Positions 1 to 8,176 of a stretch of 64,000 nt of DNA are shown one piece after another. The stretch covers positions 1 to 64,000 of the forward strand of contig NZ_AYOU01000159.1 of assembly GCF_000500065.1 (NCBI RefSeq). The letters are read 5' to 3'. The stretch is from Borrelia hispanica CRI. GTDB lineage: Bacteria; Spirochaetota; Spirochaetia; Borreliales; Borreliaceae. Every line of letters starts with the position of its first letter. Within the stretch, counting starts at the first letter, position 1. The notes under the pieces were generated by a model that made no database searches, was not told the origin of the DNA, and saw only the letters and a program-made list of their open reading frames with translations. A program made the position numbers and the translations under genes.

Positions 1-807
1 ATCAAAGAGGTTGAAGAGAGACGTGATCAAGATTTGAAAGAATTAGAAAAACAAAGTGAAATTGCAATTATGCGTCTTGAAGAAGAATTTGATAACGAAA
101 TTTCAATGAGAAAAGAGAAATTAAATCAGCTTGATGAGCAGTATAATAAGGAGATCGCGTTCTTGAAACAGGCTCAAAGTAAAGGACAAATATCTGGAGA
201 GGAATTTCAAAGACGCATTAGGACATTAGAGAATGAGCATCAATCTAAAAAACAACAAGAGACCCAAGGAATAACTAATGCAGAAACTTCTAAGAAGGTT
301 GAATTAGAACGTAAACGCAAACTTAAAGATTTAGAAGCAGAACGTATCAAAGCACAAGCTGAGGTTGACAAGGTTAAGGTGTCTAATTGGTCTTGGAATC
401 AAGCTCGTGATTTAGATCGTGCTAATACAGTCTTAGAAGAAATCTTGAAAAGAATATCGAAAGTTAAGTCGGCAAATTCTGTTGAAGAAATTAAACTTGC
501 AAATAAAGGTGCTAGATTTATGACGACAAGGTCAACGTTTATTCCTGGTTCAGGACTTATTACTAGTGAATTTGGTCAAAATGAGCTTGTAAGAGTAACA
601 CCAGCACCAATTGATCAAAATTTGAGAAATTTTGAAGCAAGAATCATCGCAGAAGAAATTAATAGAATACAAAAAAGTGAAGGAAGTAATAAGGGACACG
701 TAATTATCAATAATTATAATTTCAATGGTGATGTTTTGGATGCTGATAAACTTGTTCGAATGTTAAAAGAGAAGGAGCATGCAATTGGTTTTAGAATGTC
801 GGAATAG
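1..807 (+). CDS. Phage tape-measure-like protein, C-terminal part (partial at left edge)
   Basis: The reading frame is open from base 1, so the true start lies outside the window; the TTG at 34 is only the first internal start-like codon. The visible 268 residues are mostly charged coiled coil (Lys/Glu/Arg-rich, about residues 1-140). A mixed region follows with a Ser/Thr/Gly patch, and the end carries a short hydrophilic tail with the motif VIINNYNFNGD followed by an amphipathic helix. A long coiled coil ending in a small domain of the INNYNF type is seen in phage tail tape-measure and minor tail proteins. The assignment is inferred from architecture. The following repeat protein fits a Borrelia phage-derived neighbourhood. 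A generic coiled-coil protein cannot be excluded. Confidence 0.5.
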   Translation: MKEVEERRDQDLKELEKQSEIAIMRLEEEFDNEISMRKEKLNQLDEQYNKEIAFLKQAQSKGQISGEEFQRRIRTLENEHQSKKQQETQGITNAETSKKVELERKRKLKDLEAERIKAQAEVDKVKVSNWSWNQARDLDRANTVLEEILKRISKVKSANSVEEIKLANKGARFMTTRSTFIPGSGLITSEFGQNELVRVTPAPIDQNLRNFEARIIAEEINRIQKSEGSNKGHVIINNYNFNGDVLDADKLVRMLKEKEHAIGFRMSE

Positions 808-927
808 AAAAAATAAAAAATATTTTCAACAATCGATTTTATCTATTGATTTTTTTGGAAAAAGATGTATAATATAAATTGTATTTATAGTAATGTAATT
901 TATTATTTTTACTATTAATACACCCTT

Positions 928-963
928 GAATAAGATCAATAACTTTTGTTGTTGGTCTTATTC
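928..963 (+). terminator. Intrinsic terminator
   Basis: An inverted repeat of about 12 bp (GAATAAGATCAA against TTGGTCTTATTC, one G-T pair) is followed directly by a run of T residues. It lies 120 bases after the tape-measure-like gene and before the Bdr-like gene. Confidence 0.7.
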
Positions 964-1053
964 TTTTTTAAGTGTCTACAATTATAGTAATTCAAGCTTA
1001 TTATGTTACAATTAATTAGAATGTAAAGAGTTAGGGAGTAATAGAGGTTTGAT

Positions 1054-1752
1054 ATGGATGTTGCTGTAACAAAGGAACAATTAATTGATGATAATCCAAT
1101 AAATAAGAGTTCAATTAAATCTGAGAGAGTTAAAAAAGATTATCATAATATACCATTTGATGGTCAGATTATAAGTTATTATGTTCTTGAAGAGAAGTTT
1201 GATCTTCTTCAAGATAGAATGATGGATAATTTTCATTATTTGGATGATAAGATAAATATTCTTAAGATTGATTTAAGTGATAAGATAGATTCTGTTAAGA
1301 ATGATTTAAATGCAAAGATAGATAAACTAGATGCAAAGATAGATTCTGTTAAGAATGATTTAAATGCAAAGATAGATAAACTAGATGCAAAGATAGATTC
1401 TGTTAAGAATGATTTAAATGCAAAGATAGATTCTGTTAAGAATGATTTAAATGCAAAGATAGATGGAGTTGAGAGTAGACTTAATGCTAGAATGGATAAA
1501 CTAGATGCTAGAATGGATAAACTAGATGCTAGAATGGATAAACTAGATGCTAGAATGGATAAATTAGATGAAAAGATAGAGGCTGTTAAGAGTGATGTAG
1601 GACAAATTAATTCTAGATTAACTTTTATTGAAAGTAAGTTAGGATTTAAGGGCCAATTGGTTTCGTCTTTGACAGTTATTGCTACACTTGCTGTTTCATA
1701 TTTTGTAGTACAAATGTTTGTGACTTTAGGAAAGTATTTAGGAATTTCATAG
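1054..1752 (+). CDS. Bdr-like repeat coiled-coil protein with C-terminal membrane anchor
   Basis: This 232-residue protein has a non-repetitive N-terminus (1-76). A repeat region of 11-residue units (KIDSVKNDLNA, four copies) mixed with 7-residue units (KIDKLDA, RMDKLDA) runs over about 77-172. One hydrophobic segment lies near residues 205-227. The repeats give an uninterrupted heptad/hendecad coiled coil, and the C-terminal helix should anchor it in a membrane. Coiled-coil repeats plus a C-terminal anchor match the Borrelia direct repeat (Bdr) proteins of phage-related plasmids. The N-terminus is not one I recognise from classical Bdr proteins, so I call it Bdr-like. The start follows an AGGGAG-type site. 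Confidence 0.6.
   Translation: MDVAVTKEQLIDDNPINKSSIKSERVKKDYHNIPFDGQIISYYVLEEKFDLLQDRMMDNFHYLDDKINILKIDLSDKIDSVKNDLNAKIDKLDAKIDSVKNDLNAKIDKLDAKIDSVKNDLNAKIDSVKNDLNAKIDGVESRLNARMDKLDARMDKLDARMDKLDARMDKLDEKIEAVKSDVGQINSRLTFIESKLGFKGQLVSSLTVIATLAVSYFVVQMFVTLGKYLGIS
1282..1569 (+). repeat. In-frame 33-nt and 21-nt coding repeats
   Basis: The region holds four 33-nt units encoding KIDSVKNDLNA, two interspersed 21-nt units encoding KIDKLDA and four 21-nt units encoding RMDKLDA. Units are identical or nearly so at DNA level, so copy number probably changes by slippage or unequal recombination while the frame is kept. Confidence 0.9.
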
Positions 1753-1941
1753 TATGTGATACTTTTAATAAAAGTCATAATTTTTTTGATATTAATACTT
1801 CAATATTAATCTTGATTAAGTACTAATCTTTGGTTCTCTTTTATCAAAAAATTAAAAAGAATACTCCACCTATAATTTCTATGAAATTTAGGTGGAGATG
1901 AATTTGCAACGCAAGTTAAATATTATAAAATAACAAAACAT

Positions 1942-3075
1942 ATGGGTGCTAATAAAGCTTATAAGTACAGAATATATCCTAACACTAATCAAAAGAAATA
2001 CTTTTCAAAAGTATTTGGATGCGTAAGATTTTTGTATAACAAAATGTTAAGTGATAAGAAAGACTATTATGAAAAGAATAAGAAAAGTATTAGCGTTAAT
2101 CCAAGTAATTATAAAAATGAATTTCCATTTTTAAAGGAAGTTGATAGTTTAGCTCTTTGTAGCGCATGGATTGATTTAAATTTTGCGTATAGTAATTTTT
2201 TTAGAGAAATTAAAAAAGGAAATAGAACACAAGGATTTCCTAAATATAAAAGTAAGAAAAATAGACAAACCTTTAGAACTAATAATCAAAAAAACTCAAT
2301 AAGAATAGAAAATGATTATATAAAGCTACCTAAAATAGGATTTGTAAAATTGGCTCTACATAGGAAAATTAAAAGCAATGAAGTTATTAAAAATGTAGTA
2401 GTAGAAAAAGATACTGATGATAAATATTACATTTCAGTAGCAGTTGAGTGCTTAGATGTTAAAAATAACGATAAAACTAAATTCAATAAAAAAGAGATAG
2501 TTGGTATTGATATGAGTATGAGGCATTTTCTAGTAAGTAGTGAAGGTGAGAAAATCAATCATCCTAAATATTTACTAAAAAATGAACGTAAACTTAAGAA
2601 ATGCCAAAGAAAACTATCAAAAAAACAAAAGGGCTCTAGGAATAGAGCTAAATCTAGATTAAGAGTTGCCAAGTTGCATAGGAAAATTTCAAATCAAAGA
2701 AAAGATTTTTTACATAAATTATCTTATTATTTTGTAGCTAATTATAAAAATATAGTAATAGAAAGCCTATCAATTAAAAGTATGCAAAAAGGAATGTTTG
2801 GCAAAAGTGTTAATGATTTAGGATGGCATGAGTTTGTAAGACAATTATCGTATAAATCAGAGTGGTACGGAGCCTATTTACATAAAGTTGATAGATATTT
2901 TCCATCAAGCAAGCTATGCAACAATTGCGGTATTAAAAATACAACTCTAAAATTAAGTGATATTAGGTGGAGTTGTAGGAGTTGTAACACTTTGCACGAT
3001 AGAGATATAAATGCAGCTCTAAATCTTAAAGCTTATTATTATAAGGAAATAAAAGCTAAGGCAGGAACTGCCTGA
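1942..3075 (+). CDS. tnpB: TnpB, RNA-guided nuclease of an IS605-type element (copy 1)
   Basis: This 377-residue protein has the OrfB helix-turn-helix type N-terminus, a basic middle region (about 220-255) and a split RuvC domain. Candidate catalytic residues are D190 (VGIDMS), E274 (IVIESLS) and D355 (HDRDINAAL). A zinc ribbon is formed by C326, C329, C345 and C348. TnpB proteins cut DNA next to a TAM using an omega-RNA from the element's right end. All three acidic residues and all four cysteines are present, so the enzyme looks intact. It differs from copy 2 by a modest number of residues, including a clustered change after SYKSEW. The ATG at 1942 is shared by both copies. Confidence 0.9.
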   Translation: MGANKAYKYRIYPNTNQKKYFSKVFGCVRFLYNKMLSDKKDYYEKNKKSISVNPSNYKNEFPFLKEVDSLALCSAWIDLNFAYSNFFREIKKGNRTQGFPKYKSKKNRQTFRTNNQKNSIRIENDYIKLPKIGFVKLALHRKIKSNEVIKNVVVEKDTDDKYYISVAVECLDVKNNDKTKFNKKEIVGIDMSMRHFLVSSEGEKINHPKYLLKNERKLKKCQRKLSKKQKGSRNRAKSRLRVAKLHRKISNQRKDFLHKLSYYFVANYKNIVIESLSIKSMQKGMFGKSVNDLGWHEFVRQLSYKSEWYGAYLHKVDRYFPSSKLCNNCGIKNTTLKLSDIRWSCRSCNTLHDRDINAALNLKAYYYKEIKAKAGTA

Positions 3076-3192
3076 AGTAAAGCTTGTGGACTATGCTCTA
3101 GTGGATGACCGTTCTTATAGAACCTAAAAAGCTATCATGGGATGAAACAAGAAGCTATTTCTATAATCTTTGATTTAGAAATAGCAGTTCAC
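3050..3192 (+). ncRNA. Putative omega-RNA (reRNA) scaffold of TnpB copy 1
   Basis: In the IS605 group the TnpB guide RNA spans the 3' end of tnpB to the right end of the element, with the guide copied from the flanking DNA. Here a 117-base non-coding right end follows the stop codon, carries a 10-bp hairpin (3154-3185), and is almost identical in the second copy. The expected guide begins at 3193 with AATCTATATTTAAAATAT. The 5' limit is a guess. Confidence 0.5.
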
Positions 3193-3396
3193 AATCTATA
3201 TTTAAAATATGTTGAACTTTTGGTTTTGATCGAATTACACAATAGCTGTTGATATATTATCCATTTTAGTTTTTGTAAATTTTTTATTTTTAGTTTTATT
3301 TTGATTTTATTGTTATAAACTTTTCTTATTTACAAGCTAATTTTTAACTTTGGATTATAGAAAAATGTGAAATTACAAATTTATTTGGAGGTAAAA
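3076..3396. other. Intergenic: IS right end and upstream region of the next gene
   Basis: The first 117 bases are the IS right end. The remaining 200 are AT-rich with no open frame of note and should carry the promoter of the gene at 3397. I see no distinct hairpin outside the IS end. Confidence 0.6.
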
Positions 3397-4389
3397 ATGG
3401 GATTTATTAATAAGATTGGTATTTTAAATATTTTTATATTTTTAAATGTTTTGCCATTTAGTTATCAATTTTGTGGTGCTATGGTATTAGGTGATTTTTC
3501 TCCTAATAATAAAATCTGTGATTTAATTGGTTCTGTTTTTAAAAGTGCAACAACTACTGGTGCAGATAGTATGGTGATATCGTCTGTTATCAATTTTGGC
3601 TTTAAAATTAAAGAGGCAATTTATTATTTGGGTAGTGATGATGTTGCAGAAGTAATTTTAGGTGTTGGTGTTAATACGAATAGAGAAGTTGTGGGTTCTG
3701 ATATTTTAGGTATGCAAGATGAAAATGGTACTTTTAATTTTAAAGATTCTGGAACAAATATTGATGAAGTTATTATTGAGAAGAGTAATTTTACTGATAA
3801 TCAAAATTTAGATGTAATGCAAGATTCTAATGGTTTTGAGCCTGGACTTGTTAAGGAAACGCAGAATAATACTATTTTGGATGCAAAAGATCCTTCTCTC
3901 AGCAAGGATTTAAGTGATGATGCAAATGATACCGATGAGAGTTTTAGGAATATATCTGATAATATTGTTAAATTTAGTAGTAGAGTTGATAAATTTTTGG
4001 GTTGGATGAGAGATGATTCTGTTAAGTGGAAAGAGCTGATAACATTGATGCAAAAATTTTATAATAGAAAGAGACAAGAAATTAGAAAGAAAATGGCAGG
4101 TTGGCATTTAAGAGAACCTTTTTTTGTAGATCAAAATAAAGGTACAGTACATCTTTGTGATAGTTATGTTGTAGATATGAAAGGTGATAATGTTAAAATC
4201 TTTTTAGATGATTATTCTGAAGAAAATTCTAGTGATTGGAGTTGGGCTTGTATTAGATTCTTTGCAAGAGAATTTTTATTTGCATTAACTACATTTGGTA
4301 ATAATTATGATAAGATTTATGAACATTTGAAAAATTTTTTTGAAGGAAGTATTTTAGAGAGTACATTAAAAGATTCTTTTAAAAAATAA
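3397..4389 (+). CDS. Exported protein of unknown function
   Basis: The ATG at 3397 is chosen because GGAGGT stands just upstream; an earlier GTG in frame has no such site. The 330-residue product has a hydrophobic N-terminal segment (about 5-25) ending near Cys26, but YQFC is a poor lipobox, so ordinary signal peptidase processing is as likely. The middle is Asp/Asn/Ser-rich. The last 130 residues are more structured, with aromatic and basic residues, two cysteines and an SDWSWACIRFF segment. I recognise no family. It sits alone between IS copy 1 and a lipoprotein gene, with a terminator-like hairpin after it. Confidence 0.7.
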   Translation: MGFINKIGILNIFIFLNVLPFSYQFCGAMVLGDFSPNNKICDLIGSVFKSATTTGADSMVISSVINFGFKIKEAIYYLGSDDVAEVILGVGVNTNREVVGSDILGMQDENGTFNFKDSGTNIDEVIIEKSNFTDNQNLDVMQDSNGFEPGLVKETQNNTILDAKDPSLSKDLSDDANDTDESFRNISDNIVKFSSRVDKFLGWMRDDSVKWKELITLMQKFYNRKRQEIRKKMAGWHLREPFFVDQNKGTVHLCDSYVVDMKGDNVKIFLDDYSEENSSDWSWACIRFFAREFLFALTTFGNNYDKIYEHLKNFFEGSILESTLKDSFKK

Positions 4390-4479
4390 GATTATTGATG
4401 TGGGTTATTGTAAATCCTGCTTTTGATACTTAGGTTGATTATATAGTGTTATTATTTTAAAAATTGATATTTGTCATTT

Positions 4480-4523
4480 AAAGGGTTATCTTTAAGTTTA
4501 TAAAAATTTTAAGATAATCCTTT
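4480..4523 (+). terminator. Probable intrinsic terminator
   Basis: AAAGGGTTATCTT pairs with AAGATAATCCTTT (one G-T pair), and the AT-rich loop can extend the stem. A TATTATTTATTTT tract follows. It lies 90 bases after the exported-protein gene. Confidence 0.6.
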
Positions 4524-4643
4524 TATTATTTATTTTCCTTGTTTTAAGGTATCTAATGATTTTTGAGAGAATTGCTTTGTAAATTTCATTTATTGCTGTA
4601 TATTTTTATTTCAATGTCTATAAATCTTTTAAGGAGGTTAGAT

Positions 4644-6680
4644 ATGAGGCATTTTGGTATTATTGTTTTATGTTTAAGTATCTCTATATTTGGTTGTAAA
4701 TTTTATGATATTGGAGATCAAAAATCATTATGGAATGATAATACTGGGCGTGCTCAAGATGTTAGGGATTTTTTTTCATCTGATGTTGGCAAAATGAATA
4801 GTGATATTGTTGGTATGAAATTTGATGATAAGAGGGCAAATAGAGGTGATATAGGTAAGGTGCAAGATAGTTCTCTTAATGGAGTTGTTGGAAAAAGTAA
4901 AGGGGATGATAAGAAGGAAAAGGTAGATGAAAATGCGGAAGGGAGAGTAGCTGGTAATCAAGATGTATCACCAGTAGCTGATGGTCAAAAAAGAGATGAA
5001 CAAAAGGGTTCTGATGAGCAAGTAGCATCAGTTGGTGAACAGCAAAAAGTGAATGTTGAGCAAAAAATACAAGATGGTAATCAAGGTGTAGAAGCTAGAG
5101 AAGAAGGTAAAGAAGTATTAAGTAGTGAAGGTCAAAATTTAAATGGTGCTGATAATAGTTCTGTTGATAGTTCTGATAGTAGCGGTTCTAATGGTGAATC
5201 TGGTGGTGGTGTTGGTTCTGGTACTTTATTGGGAAGTGCTGATGTGCAAGGTTCAGAAGTTGTTTCTAGTGAACAGCAAAATCAGGTACAAGAACAAATT
5301 CAACCTCAGACGCAAAGTCAGAATGATTTAACTGCTGATTTGGGAACTGATGCTCTAGAAACTAATGCTTTAGAAAAATTAAGTTTAAGTAGTGCAGAAG
5401 ATGGGTCTAGAAAGGTGTTATCTGTAAGTACGCCTGAAGTTACATCTAATTTGGGTCTTCAAGATAATTCTATATCTATTGATAATGTTAAGGATAAACA
5501 TGAAGATGTTAAAGATGTTAATTTGGATTCTTCTTTAATAGATAATAAAGTAACAGAAGGTATTGTATCTGGTGGGAGTTTATATCCTAATTTGGTTTCT
5601 CAGTCTAGTATGCTTGATAGTAATATGGTTGAGCAGGAGAGAAAGGTTAATGTTCCTACGTCTAATATTCCTGTTGTTAAGGAGAGTAAGTCTGTTGTGT
5701 CTTTGGCACAAACATCAGATTCTAAGGTACGAGATATAGAAGTTAAAAAAGAACAAGTTTCAACTTCTAAAACACCAACTTCTAAAACACAAGTTGTAAA
5801 AACACAAAGTAATGTTAAAGCCGATAGTAATTCTAAGGTTGCAGATGAATCTTTGGGTAAATCTGTTTCAGTATCAGGAAATAAAGTTGTTGATAATGTT
5901 GTTGATGGAATTGTTCATGGAATTGGCGATGGAGTTGGAGCTGTTATTAGTAAAGCAGATACTTTAGTGACAGCTGCTGTACAAGGTGCAGAAGCTGCTA
6001 TTGGTGCTATTCACGATGCTGGAACTTTTGTTATAGATACTCTTCAAAATATGGGTTCTAGTATGCTTGTTGGCATTGATCCTAGTTCTTATGTTTCAAA
6101 TTCAGGAAATGGCATGTATTTGGGTTTAACTTCTAGTGAATCACAGGCACTTGCTCGTTTAGAGGAATATTTAAAGAGTGCTATTAAAGTTAATGGAAGA
6201 AAAGAGGAGCAGAGTAAATTAGAAGATGGTCATAAAAAGTTATTTGATTGGTTAAAGAAAAATGATTCTAATTTTTTAAAACGAAAAGAATTGGTACGAG
6301 CTATTGAGGAAATATATCAGTTTATTAGAGATAGAAGTTCTTATTCTTTTGAGCTTCGAAATTGGGCTGAAAATATTATTTGGGATATGAGAGCGAGAAA
6401 TATTATTTTTGATATTAATATTGAAGATCAGTTAAATAACGATGAGATTGATATTTTAATAAGAAATACTCTTAGATCTGATAAATATAGAGGAACTATT
6501 GTAAGTTTGTTATTTCAGGCACTAGCCGATACTCTTTATGATAGTGTTGGGGATAATTATAAATCTGAATCACAGATATTTGAAGATTTAAAAGATGCAT
6601 TTTCTGATAGTTCTCCTAAAGGAGCAAATGTTAGAGAATTAAAGTCTATAATTGAGTCTAGGACACAAATTGTGGATTAA
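4644..6680 (+). CDS. Large surface lipoprotein with low-complexity stalk
   Basis: The start at ATG 4644 has AAGGAGG directly upstream; the in-frame codons before it have none. The 678-residue product has a signal peptide ending in SIFGC (lipidated Cys18). A long hydrophilic region rich in Ser, Asp, Gln, Val and Lys (about 60-420) has no obvious fold. A Gly/Ala-rich segment (about 425-480) precedes a helical C-terminal domain (about 490-678). That domain recurs in the lipoprotein at 22217-23497: both begin with a DE/SE-rich helix (SSESQALARLEEYL against SDDERKMFNFVEKHL) and end with an ADTL-containing helix and a Ser/Pro-rich turn. The layout suggests a lipid-anchored stalk displaying a globular head. 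Function is unknown. Confidence 0.75.
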   Translation: MRHFGIIVLCLSISIFGCKFYDIGDQKSLWNDNTGRAQDVRDFFSSDVGKMNSDIVGMKFDDKRANRGDIGKVQDSSLNGVVGKSKGDDKKEKVDENAEGRVAGNQDVSPVADGQKRDEQKGSDEQVASVGEQQKVNVEQKIQDGNQGVEAREEGKEVLSSEGQNLNGADNSSVDSSDSSGSNGESGGGVGSGTLLGSADVQGSEVVSSEQQNQVQEQIQPQTQSQNDLTADLGTDALETNALEKLSLSSAEDGSRKVLSVSTPEVTSNLGLQDNSISIDNVKDKHEDVKDVNLDSSLIDNKVTEGIVSGGSLYPNLVSQSSMLDSNMVEQERKVNVPTSNIPVVKESKSVVSLAQTSDSKVRDIEVKKEQVSTSKTPTSKTQVVKTQSNVKADSNSKVADESLGKSVSVSGNKVVDNVVDGIVHGIGDGVGAVISKADTLVTAAVQGAEAAIGAIHDAGTFVIDTLQNMGSSMLVGIDPSSYVSNSGNGMYLGLTSSESQALARLEEYLKSAIKVNGRKEEQSKLEDGHKKLFDWLKKNDSNFLKRKELVRAIEEIYQFIRDRSSYSFELRNWAENIIWDMRARNIIFDINIEDQLNNDEIDILIRNTLRSDKYRGTIVSLLFQALADTLYDSVGDNYKSESQIFEDLKDAFSDSSPKGANVRELKSIIESRTQIVD

Positions 6681-6816
6681 TATTTAAGATTGTATATTAT
6701 TATAATTGATAAGCATATAATAAAAATTTACCCTGTAATATAAGGATTTGCCTAAAATTTTAATATTAGGTAGGTTCTTATCTTTATTTATTCTATTTTA
6801 TTTGAAATTAAATGAG

Positions 6817-6847
6817 AATCTCCATCTTATATAACTAAATGGAGATT
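6817..6847. terminator. Bidirectional-looking terminator between convergent genes
   Basis: AATCTCCAT (6817-6825) pairs with ATGGAGATT (6839-6847), followed by TTATTTT. The same stem recurs at 19483-19509 and, with one change, at 14766-14800. It separates the plus-strand gene ending at 6680 from the minus-strand gene ending at 6928. Confidence 0.65.
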
Positions 6848-6927
6848 TTATTTTCGTATTATATTTATTAAATCTTCTAAAAGTTGCTTAAGAGCAAATT
6901 GTTAGTAGTTTTGTTTTATATTTAAAG

Positions 6928-8016
6928 TTATGGATTAGTTGTACCATCTTTTTGATCCTGTGGATTTTGTGTTGCAGGTTGTGAATTTTTAATCTTTTCT
7001 GCTTGATCTTTAATTTTTTGCAATTCGTCATTAGGGTTGGTATTTGCAATAGATTTTTGTATCTCATCAAAAGGCTTTTGAATAAAAATAGAGTTGTGAA
7101 ATATAGCTAAATAATTGTTAACATAAGCAATTTTTCTTTGAGATTCTATTTGTTCTGCTTTTTTCTTATCTTGGATTTGTGTTTCGAGTATCTTTATCTC
7201 TGCGTAAAGTTCCATTGCTTTTGCAAGATGTTTTACCATTTCTCTAGTTTTCTGTAGCTTGATATGTGCTAGAAATTGAATAAATTTTTCATTTGGATAA
7301 TAATAATAAACAGTCGTTTTGAAAAGACCTTCTAACAGCATTAACGCTGTCTTTTCCTTGAAAGTTAGATTTTGTATTATGTCTTTTACAACAGTTATAA
7401 AAAGGTATAATTGGTCTTGTATTTCTTTGATATTATTAGCTGATATTTTTTTAATATCATGTCTTATGGCATCATTAGATGAATTTTCAACAATAGCTTT
7501 TGCAATCTCTTTCTGGTAATTATTTATTTTGCTTGTTACTTGAGTTTCGAGATTTTTTATTGTTTTCTGGGTCCACAACTGTGAGTGAAAATAATTATCT
7601 TTTATCTTGTTAATTTGATTAATTTGATAGTCTATGTTTTTTTTGATTTTTAATATTTTTATTATATTTTTAAGCATTGTCTCAATTTGTTTTTGATCTA
7701 AATCTTTGGTCAATTCATTAATTTTTGCCTCTGCATCAATTTTGCGACCTTGACTTGTATCTTGATTTAAGGCTTCTTTTATAAAATTTAATGCTTCCTC
7801 AATGTCTTGAGGCTCTATAGTATCAATGTTTATAACATAATTAGGTTGTTGGGGTTGTGATATAATCGTTCTTCTCTCTTTTGGAGTTCCTTCGAATTCT
7901 GTTAGAGTTGACATTAAATTTTCCTTGGTATTGGTACTAGTAGTTTGTGGACTTGTTTGTGTTTTACAGCTTATTAAAAAGCATAAAGCCATAAATATTT
8001 TTAGTGTTTTTTGCAT
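6928..8016 (-). CDS. BTA121-repeat surface lipoprotein, two units (most divergent member)
   Basis: The 362-residue product begins at an ATG preceded by GGAGAATATTT. The signal peptide ends in FLISC (Cys17). A short Thr/Ser/Pro linker leads to two helical units of about 140 residues (about 70-210 and 225-345). Each shows the array pattern: EALxF helix, KIxEL helix, QxxxMLxNI helix, NNYxxxI helix and a closing IKxIxDQ helix. It is the downstream-most and most divergent member of the array. The tail is rich in Gln, Asn and Pro. It is a predicted surface lipoprotein; its binding partner is unknown. Confidence 0.75.
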   Translation of the reverse strand: MQKTLKIFMALCFLISCKTQTSPQTTSTNTKENLMSTLTEFEGTPKERRTIISQPQQPNYVINIDTIEPQDIEEALNFIKEALNQDTSQGRKIDAEAKINELTKDLDQKQIETMLKNIIKILKIKKNIDYQINQINKIKDNYFHSQLWTQKTIKNLETQVTSKINNYQKEIAKAIVENSSNDAIRHDIKKISANNIKEIQDQLYLFITVVKDIIQNLTFKEKTALMLLEGLFKTTVYYYYPNEKFIQFLAHIKLQKTREMVKHLAKAMELYAEIKILETQIQDKKKAEQIESQRKIAYVNNYLAIFHNSIFIQKPFDEIQKSIANTNPNDELQKIKDQAEKIKNSQPATQNPQDQKDGTTNP

Positions 8017-8176
8017 AAATATTCTCCGTTATAAATATCGTTAAATTTTTTGAATGTGTTTTATGGTATATCACAATTAGGAATATATAACAATATTTAT
8101 ATTTAAATAATTTATATTATTTCTAATTTATAACTTAACTTAAAAAGTTTATTTAAATTTACTTTTGCATTAAAAG

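Larger units (their letters stand above)
1840..3192 (+). mobile_element. IS200/IS605-type element, TnpB only (copy 1)
   Basis: The limits are set by comparison with the second copy at 19512-20864. The shared sequence begins TTTATCAAAAAATT and ends AGCAGTTCAC, and both copies are exactly 1,353 bp. There is a subterminal hairpin at the left end (CTCCACCTA at 1864-1872 with TAGGTGGAG at 1889-1897) and one at the right end (GCTATTTCTA at 3154-3163 with TAGAAATAGC at 3176-3185). Subterminal palindromes instead of terminal inverted repeats are typical of IS200/IS605 elements moved by a Y1 transposase. No tnpA is present, so movement would need TnpA in trans. The first few bases, TTTAT, may be the target/TAM rather than element DNA. 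Confidence 0.85.

Noticed and set aside
1236-1778. Long minus-strand open frame opposite the Bdr-like gene
   Set aside because: It is produced by the periodic repeats of the plus-strand gene; it has no ribosome site and its composition mirrors the repeat.
1942-3075. TnpB as a compact Cas12-type effector
   Set aside because: No repeat-spacer array or cas1/cas2 is present, and the subterminal hairpins and second copy fit an IS element.
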